A stretch of DNA of 12,201 bases from Clostridia bacterium (GTDB lineage Bacteria > Bacillota > Clostridia > Christensenellales > Aristaeellaceae): assembly GCA_016296675.1 (NCBI GenBank), contig JAEDIV010000083.1, forward strand, positions 1 through 12,201. Reading direction: 5' to 3'. This document shows, one piece after another, positions 8,058 through 12,201 of this stretch. The position numbers were made by a program, and so were the translations under genes. A model generated the notes under the pieces. It searched no databases. It had not been told where the DNA came from and saw only the letters and a list, made by a program, of their open reading frames with translations. Position 1 is the first letter of the stretch. Each line of letters opens with the position of its first letter.

Positions 8058-9532
8058 TGGATCACGATATTCCCTCCATTCGCTTAACGACAAACCTCGC
8101 CTCCCTCTATCCGGAGCTGTGCGAGGTCATTCGTCTGTTTCTGGGCGATATTCCGATTTCTCCGGATGAAGGCGAACGCACACTTACGCATACCCACGAG
8201 GAGAAAGACGGTGAATGGATTGAAAAAGCCGCCTTTGCAGGCTCAGTCACCAAAACACACGCAGTCAAAGCCGTATACGGCGGCCTTGAAGAAAAGCGCA
8301 CGCTCAAGCGCGCGGCAAAGACAGTTCTGTTCCTTTTGATGAGCGAAGAGATGAACCGCATGCCGCCGTGGGGTTCCCTAACCGGCATCCGGCCTACGCG
8401 CCTTGTTTACGAAGGCATGTCCCGCGGTATGACGCTGGACGAGGCCGAAAAATGGGTTCAGGACGAATTCTTTGTCTCCAAAGAAAAGGCGAGCCTTTTA
8501 AAGGAAATCGTAACCATGCAAAAGGGGATTATCGACCCGCCCGAGAATACATTTGACCTGTATATCGGCATCCCCTTCTGCGTAACCAGATGCGCCTATT
8601 GCTCCTTTGCTTCCGGCGAAATCGGAAACGGAAAGCTGACAGAGCCCTATGTCAATGCGCTCATACAGGAAATCCGGGAAACCAGCGCATTTATGAAAAA
8701 GATGAATCTGCGTCTTCGTGCAGGCTATATGGGCGGCGGCACCCCCACCTCCCTTTCCGCCGAACAGCTCGACCGCATTTTGCAGGAAGCCATGCATCAC
8801 TTCCCGGACGCAGCGGAATGGACCGTCGAAGCCGGCCGCCCGGACACGATTGACGAAAAGAAGCTTCTGACGCTAAAAAAGAATCATGTCGACCGCATCT
8901 CCGTCAATCCCCAGACCTTTAACGACGAAACGCTCAAAGTGATCGGCCGCCGCCACACCTCCGAAGAAACGCTGAATGCTTTCCGCCTTGCGCGCGAGCT
9001 CGGTTTTGACCACATCAATATGGACTTAATCGCCGCGCTCCCCGGCGAAACCTTTTCGGATTTTGAGCGCACCCTTTCCATCGTGACCGATCTTGGTCCC
9101 GAATCCGTCACCGTTCATTCCCTCGCCATCAAGCGCTCCAGCAAACTCCACGAGCAATTGACCGTCCAGGGTGCAAGCCACAACCAGGCCGACTGCGAAA
9201 CGGCGGACAACATGATCCGCTTCGCGCGCGAAACCCTGACAAAGGGCGGCTGGCATCCGTATTATCTGTACAGACAGAAATACATGGCCGGAAACCTTGA
9301 AAATGTAGGCTACGCCAAGCGCGGCAAGGCATGCCTTTACAACATCGGCAACATGGAAGAAACCGCGCGCGTTCTGGCACTCGGCGCCGGTGCAATATCC
9401 AAATGGATCTTCCCACGCGAGAGGCGCATTGAGCGCGCTCCGAACGTCAAGAATATCGAAGAATACATCTCACGCGTTCACGAAATGACCGAGCGCAAGA
9501 AAAAGCTGATTCTGGAGGACGAAGGAACATGA
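8054..9532 (+). CDS. hemZ: HemZ-type radical SAM protein (coproporphyrinogen dehydrogenase family)
   Basis: The 492-residue protein resembles Bacillus HemZ (about 500 residues), a radical SAM enzyme annotated as an oxygen-independent coproporphyrinogen III dehydrogenase, although its true reaction in many clostridia is uncertain. An N-terminal HemZ-specific region with GIRPTR (111-116) precedes the radical SAM core, which has GIPFC, the cluster cysteines 176, 180 and 183 (CVTRCAYC) and GGGTP (227-231). The reading frame is open further upstream to 7847, but that part lies over the preceding gene and looks like out-of-frame sequence. ATG at 8054 overlaps the upstream stop by four bases and ATG at 8057 by one; both are plausible, with a weak GAAAGGG site about ten bases ahead of 8054. 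No other haem genes are in the window, so a role in haem synthesis is not supported by context. Confidence 0.9.
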   Translation: MMDHDIPSIRLTTNLASLYPELCEVIRLFLGDIPISPDEGERTLTHTHEEKDGEWIEKAAFAGSVTKTHAVKAVYGGLEEKRTLKRAAKTVLFLLMSEEMNRMPPWGSLTGIRPTRLVYEGMSRGMTLDEAEKWVQDEFFVSKEKASLLKEIVTMQKGIIDPPENTFDLYIGIPFCVTRCAYCSFASGEIGNGKLTEPYVNALIQEIRETSAFMKKMNLRLRAGYMGGGTPTSLSAEQLDRILQEAMHHFPDAAEWTVEAGRPDTIDEKKLLTLKKNHVDRISVNPQTFNDETLKVIGRRHTSEETLNAFRLARELGFDHINMDLIAALPGETFSDFERTLSIVTDLGPESVTVHSLAIKRSSKLHEQLTVQGASHNQADCETADNMIRFARETLTKGGWHPYYLYRQKYMAGNLENVGYAKRGKACLYNIGNMEETARVLALGAGAISKWIFPRERRIERAPNVKNIEEYISRVHEMTERKKKLILEDEGT

Positions 9533-10230
9533 AAAAAACGCTGATTCCCCTTCTTCTCGTTTTCCTTCTCGCGCTCACAGGATGCGGAAAGAAAACGGAA
9601 GTCAGTCCCTATGCGGACATTCCCAAGCCCACCTGCGTGATCACCATGGCGTCCGGCGCGACCATGACCTTTACCCTGGATCCCGCAAGCGCGCCCAACA
9701 CGGTTTCCAATTTCATCCATCTCGCCAATTCCGGTTTCTATGACGGAATGAAGATCGATTATGTCTACCCCACCTACTTCATCAAAAGCGGCGATCCGAA
9801 GGACGACGGAACCGGCGAACCCGGCTATTCGATCGGCGGCGAGTTTTCCAAAAACGGCTATTCCTTCAACAACATTTCCCATGAGCGCGGCGTCATTTCC
9901 ATGTGCCGTCTGACCGATGATTACAATTCCGCCGGCTGCCAGTTTTTCATCATGCACTCCACGCGTCTGGAATACAACGGCGAATATGCTGCGTTCGGCT
10001 GGATTGAAAAAAACGATTATCAGAGCTTTGAGACGCTCGATGCGATCTGTTCAACCACGCTCGACAAGGAATACCGGCCCCTTCTCAGGCAGACCATCCA
10101 GTCCATCCGCGTAGATACCAAGGGATATACCTATGACGTAATCAAATACGGCGAAAAATACATTGAGCCCGCATCAGAACCTACAGTCAACCCGACAAGT
10201 GAACCCACACAGGAGGCAACCGAACCATGA
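9529..10230 (+). CDS. Cyclophilin-fold lipoprotein lacking the catalytic arginine
   Basis: This 233-residue protein starts with a lipoprotein signal peptide: Lys2-Lys3, a hydrophobic core and the lipobox LTGC with Cys19, so it should be anchored to the outer face of the membrane. The rest is a cyclophilin domain, the fold of peptidyl-prolyl isomerases. Its active-site stretch is altered: where the other three copies read FHRVIPGFMIQGG or close to it, this reads IDYVYPTYFIKSG. The catalytic Arg is Tyr78 and the usual Gln is Lys86, while the Phe of QFFIMH (Phe140) is kept. Isomerase activity is therefore doubtful; a binding or chaperone role is possible but inferred. The last 21 residues form an unusual Pro/Glu/Thr/Ser-rich tail with two SEPT motifs. 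It overlaps hemZ by four bases (ATGA) behind a GGAGGACGAAGG site. Confidence 0.9.
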   Translation: MKKTLIPLLLVFLLALTGCGKKTEVSPYADIPKPTCVITMASGATMTFTLDPASAPNTVSNFIHLANSGFYDGMKIDYVYPTYFIKSGDPKDDGTGEPGYSIGGEFSKNGYSFNNISHERGVISMCRLTDDYNSAGCQFFIMHSTRLEYNGEYAAFGWIEKNDYQSFETLDAICSTTLDKEYRPLLRQTIQSIRVDTKGYTYDVIKYGEKYIEPASEPTVNPTSEPTQEATEP

Positions 10231-10922
10231 GCAAAAAGAAATCAGCTTTCAAGCGCAATCGCACCCCTCTTTATCTGATCCTTGCCCTCGTTATCGTAAT
10301 TCTCGGCATAACGATGTATAACGCGTTCATCAGTACCGACGAAACGCCCGTTCAGCCCGTCACATTCGCACAGGCCGACAGCGCAAGCTTCAAAAAGGAT
10401 ACAAACCCCGTCGCGACCATCAAGATCAAGGACGCAGACGCGCCCATCGTCATCGAGCTTTATCCCGATGCCGCGCCCAACACTGTAGCCAACTTCGTTT
10501 CCCTGGCCAATTCCGGCTTCTATGACGGCCTCACTTTCCACCGCGTAATTCCCGGCTTCATGATTCAGGGTGGCTGCCCGGAAGGCACCGGCATGGGCAA
10601 TCCCGGCTATTCCATCAAGGGCGAATTCGCCCAGAACGGCGTCGTCAACAACCTCGCTCATACCCGCGGCGTAATCTCCATGGCGCGCTCCCAGATGCCC
10701 GATTCCGCCGGCAGCCAGTTCTTCATCATGCACGCGGACGCGCCTCACTTAAACGGCGGTTATGCTGCTTTCGGCGAAGTTCTTTCCGGCATGGAAACCG
10801 TCGATCTGATTGCAAAAACCAAGACCAATGCTTCCGATAAGCCCCTCGTCGATCAGATCATTGAAGAAATCCGCGTCGACACCAAGGGCGCCGAATACAC
10901 TGTAAAGAAAATCGGAGGCTAA
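10227..10922 (+). CDS. Membrane-anchored cyclophilin (peptidyl-prolyl isomerase)
   Basis: The 231-residue protein has a basic N-terminus (KKK and KRNR) followed by a single hydrophobic segment at about 14-33, with the cyclophilin domain beyond it, so it is probably a type II membrane protein facing outward. A short linker (about 34-60) separates anchor and domain. The active site is complete: FHRVIPGF (104-111, Arg106), Gln114 and Phe166 in SQFFIMH, so proline isomerisation of exported proteins is expected. Cys117 in QGGCP is the only cysteine and takes the place of the Asp seen in QGGDP of the fourth copy. From residue 61 on it matches the next gene at 133 of 171 positions without gaps, indicating a duplication. 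It overlaps the previous gene by four bases and is preceded by AGGAGG. Confidence 0.93.
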   Translation: MSKKKSAFKRNRTPLYLILALVIVILGITMYNAFISTDETPVQPVTFAQADSASFKKDTNPVATIKIKDADAPIVIELYPDAAPNTVANFVSLANSGFYDGLTFHRVIPGFMIQGGCPEGTGMGNPGYSIKGEFAQNGVVNNLAHTRGVISMARSQMPDSAGSQFFIMHADAPHLNGGYAAFGEVLSGMETVDLIAKTKTNASDKPLVDQIIEEIRVDTKGAEYTVKKIGG

Positions 10923-10927
10923 TTTCC

Positions 10928-11593
10928 ATGCAGACCCGTATCGCGCCTGTCATCGTTCTCACCCTTGTCTTGGCTCTTCTCGGCGCAGCCGGCAATACGG
11001 TATTTATGAATACCGCAGCAGATCTTACCGGCACCGTCTCGATATCTGAAGAAACAAACGAAATCGTGAACGCCAATCCCATAGCCACCATCACAGTGAA
11101 AGGGATTGATACCCCAATCATCGTGGAGCTCTATCCGGATTGTGCGCCAGACACCGTTGCAAACTTTGTTTCTCTTGCCAATTCCGGTTTCTATGACGGC
11201 CTCACTTTCCACAGAGTCATTCCCACCTTCATGATTCAGGGCGGCTGCCCAATTGGAAACGGCACAGGCAATCCCGGCTATTCCATCAAGGGCGAGTTTC
11301 AGCAAAACGGCTTCGAAAACAACCTCTCTCACACCCGCGGCGTAATCTCCATGGCACGCGCCCAGGCATTTGATTCCGCCGGCAGTCAGTTTTTCATCAT
11401 GCACGGCGACGCTGCCTATCTTGACGGCAGTTATGCAGCCTTCGGAAAGGTCATTTCCGGCATGGAAACCGTTGACCTGATCGCATCTGTTCAGACCAAT
11501 TATATGGATAAACCTTTAACCGACCAGATCATTAAAGAAATCCGCGTCGACACCAAGGGTACCCAATACACTGTAAATAAAATCGGAGGATGA
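10928..11593 (+). CDS. Exported or anchored cyclophilin, duplicate of the preceding gene
   Basis: This 221-residue protein has a hydrophobic N-terminus (about 5-22) with only one early positive charge. It may serve as an uncleaved anchor or, since small residues follow (GAAGN), as a cleavable signal peptide. A spacer to about residue 50 leads to a cyclophilin domain with an intact active site: FHRVIPTF (94-101, Arg96), Gln104 and Phe156 in SQFFIMH. The domain is close to that of the preceding gene while the N-terminal region is unrelated, so the duplicated domain has acquired or evolved a different export signal. Cysteines are at 72 and 107. The GGAGG site lies in the last codons of the upstream gene, nine bases before the ATG at 10928, with five bases between the two genes. 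Extracytoplasmic isomerase activity is likely. Confidence 0.92.
   Translation: MQTRIAPVIVLTLVLALLGAAGNTVFMNTAADLTGTVSISEETNEIVNANPIATITVKGIDTPIIVELYPDCAPDTVANFVSLANSGFYDGLTFHRVIPTFMIQGGCPIGNGTGNPGYSIKGEFQQNGFENNLSHTRGVISMARAQAFDSAGSQFFIMHGDAAYLDGSYAAFGKVISGMETVDLIASVQTNYMDKPLTDQIIKEIRVDTKGTQYTVNKIGG
11585..11589 (+). promoter_or_regulatory. Ribosome binding site deciding the start of the fourth cyclophilin
   Basis: GGAGG here overlaps the final Gly-Gly codons of the third cyclophilin. The in-frame ATG at 11590 directly abuts it and cannot be used efficiently, whereas the ATG at 11599 lies nine bases away. The same nine-base spacing is seen at 10914-10918 before the third cyclophilin, which supports 11599 as the start. 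Confidence 0.85.
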
Positions 11594-11598
11594 TTATT

Positions 11599-12114
11599 AT
11601 GCAGAACCCCATCGTAACCTTTGAAATGGAAAACGGAAAGACCTTTACCGCTGAGCTCTATCCCGAGCTTGCCCCCGAAACGGTCGGAAACTTCGTCTCC
11701 CTCGTAAAGTCCGGCTTTTACGACGGCCTCATTTTCCACCGCGTCATCGAAGGCTTTATGATTCAGGGCGGCGATCCCACCGGCACCGGCATGGGCGGTC
11801 CCGGCTGGCGCATTAAGGGCGAATTCAGACAGAATGGCTTCACGAACAATATCCGCCATGAGCGCGGCGTTCTCTCCATGGCCAGAAGCATGATGCCCAA
11901 CTCCGCGGGCAGCCAGTTCTTCGTCATGCACGCAAATGCGCCTCACCTCGACGGCGGTTATGCCGCATTCGGCCGCGTCACCTCCGGCATGGAAACGGTC
12001 GATGAAATCGCCACCACCGAAACCGGCATGCAGGACCGCCCCGTAAAAGAGCAGAAGATGAAGAAAGTCACCGTAGAGGATTTCGGCCAGACCTTCCCCT
12101 TCAATAAACTGTAA
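11599..12114 (+). CDS. Cytoplasmic cyclophilin (peptidyl-prolyl isomerase)
   Basis: The 171-residue protein is a bare cyclophilin domain with no signal or membrane segment, so it should act in the cytoplasm as a general proline isomerase and folding helper. The active site is complete: FHRVIEGF (46-53, Arg48), Gln56 in QGGDP and Phe108 in SQFFVMH. The QGGDPTGTGMGGPG stretch is the usual bacterial form. It is less similar to the three exported copies than the second and third are to each other, and it has its own C-terminal end (FGQTFPFNKL) instead of the shared IRVDTKG segment. The start at 11599 is chosen for ribosome-site spacing; an upstream in-frame ATG at 11590 would add three residues. 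It is the last gene of the operon. Confidence 0.94.
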   Translation: MQNPIVTFEMENGKTFTAELYPELAPETVGNFVSLVKSGFYDGLIFHRVIEGFMIQGGDPTGTGMGGPGWRIKGEFRQNGFTNNIRHERGVLSMARSMMPNSAGSQFFVMHANAPHLDGGYAAFGRVTSGMETVDEIATTETGMQDRPVKEQKMKKVTVEDFGQTFPFNKL

Positions 12115-12128
12115 TTGAAAGAAAAAAC

Positions 12129-12147
12129 ACCGCTGACAATCAGCGGT
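12129..12147 (-). terminator. Intrinsic terminator, - strand, for a gene right of the window
   Basis: An eight-base-pair stem (ACCGCTGA with TCAGCGGT) closes a three-base loop. On the - strand it is followed after one base by six T residues (12127 down to 12122), so it terminates leftward transcription, presumably from a gene beyond the right edge. On the + strand the stem has no U tract directly after it, although it may still mark the 3' end of the cyclophilin transcript together with the adjacent palindrome. Confidence 0.75.
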
Positions 12148-12152
12148 CAAGC

Positions 12153-12177
12153 CATCAAAAAAGTACCTTTTTTGATG
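12153..12177. repeat. 25-base palindrome, right copy of the repeated element
   Basis: CATCAAAAAA and TTTTTTGATG flank GTACC. The reverse complement is identical to bases 1-25, and with 12148-12152 the exact match is 30 bases. On the - strand the order is palindrome, GCTTG, terminator stem, T tract, the same order as at the left end on the + strand. For the + strand cyclophilin operon, the A6 and T6 arms could form a weak hairpin at the end of the transcript. Confidence 0.85.
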
Positions 12178-12201
12178 GGAAGGCCGATCGCCTGAAATCC
12201 T

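Noticed and set aside
10911..10922. C-terminal Gly-Gly as a ubiquitin-like conjugation tail
   Set aside because: The Gly-Gly codons form the ribosome site of the next gene, and the proteins have a cyclophilin fold, so the ending needs no such explanation.
9529..12114. Internal repeats of the cyclophilin region as a satellite or CRISPR-like array
   Set aside because: The repetition follows codon-level conservation of homologous coding domains about 650-700 bases apart, not short regular DNA repeats.
1..12177. The 30-base inverted match as terminal repeats of a 12 kb transposon
   Set aside because: The interior holds housekeeping genes and no transposase or recombinase, and each copy is tied to its own terminator. 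No target-site duplication can be assessed at the window edges.
12148..12201. The right palindrome as the coding 3' end of a - strand gene
   Set aside because: Short open frames cross it on the - strand and end at TGA codons in or just after it, but too little sequence is visible to judge. The perfect palindrome and adjoining terminator favour an intergenic element; this remains the main alternative.
12178..12201. AGGC...GCCT inverted repeat at the right edge
   Set aside because: Four-base arms are too short to mean anything and the sequence is cut off by the window edge.

Overview
The window reads as a chromosomal stretch from a moderately GC-rich member of the Firmicutes, most likely class Clostridia and possibly an uncultured gut-type lineage. 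This is inferred from gene content (one bifunctional Rel, a long RecJ, Dtd, a glyoxalase II-like hydrolase and a HemZ-type radical SAM enzyme in one run), from strong AGGAGG-type ribosome binding sites, and from near-consensus housekeeping promoters with 17-base spacers. No RNA gene, transposase, phage gene or CRISPR array was seen.

Layout. Bases 1-63 carry a 25-base palindrome followed by an intrinsic terminator on the + strand, presumably ending a gene left of the window. A clear promoter (78-106) then drives a monocistronic PHP-family histidinol-phosphatase-like gene (137-958). A very long, almost perfect hairpin (980-1053) separates it from a convergent radical SAM gene of unknown function (1061-2185, - strand). 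The 212-base gap at 2186-2397 holds two divergent promoters, one for the radical SAM gene and one for the long + strand operon.

The operon runs from 2398 to 12114 with almost no spacing: recJ, rel, dtd, an MBL-fold hydrolase, hemZ, then four cyclophilin genes in tandem. Junctions overlap by 1 to 8 bases or are at most 20 bases apart, so one transcript is likely. The first part combines DNA repair (RecJ), stringent response (Rel) and translation quality control (Dtd) with a thiolester-hydrolase-like protein and a radical SAM enzyme. The four cyclophilins carry different N-termini: a lipoprotein, a membrane-anchored protein, a second membrane-anchored or secreted protein, and a short cytoplasmic one. 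The lipoprotein has lost the catalytic arginine; the other three keep it. The second and third share about 78% of their catalytic-domain residues (133/171, counted by hand) and look like a recent duplication with different N-terminal anchors.

The right end (12129-12177) repeats the left-end architecture in reverse orientation: 30 bases are identical to bases 1-30 on the opposite strand, again followed by a terminator whose stem is unrelated in sequence. Both composite elements point into the window. This conserved palindrome-plus-variable-terminator element, together with the cyclophilin quartet and its catalytically altered lipoprotein, is the least ordinary content. Most of the rest is well-known housekeeping.
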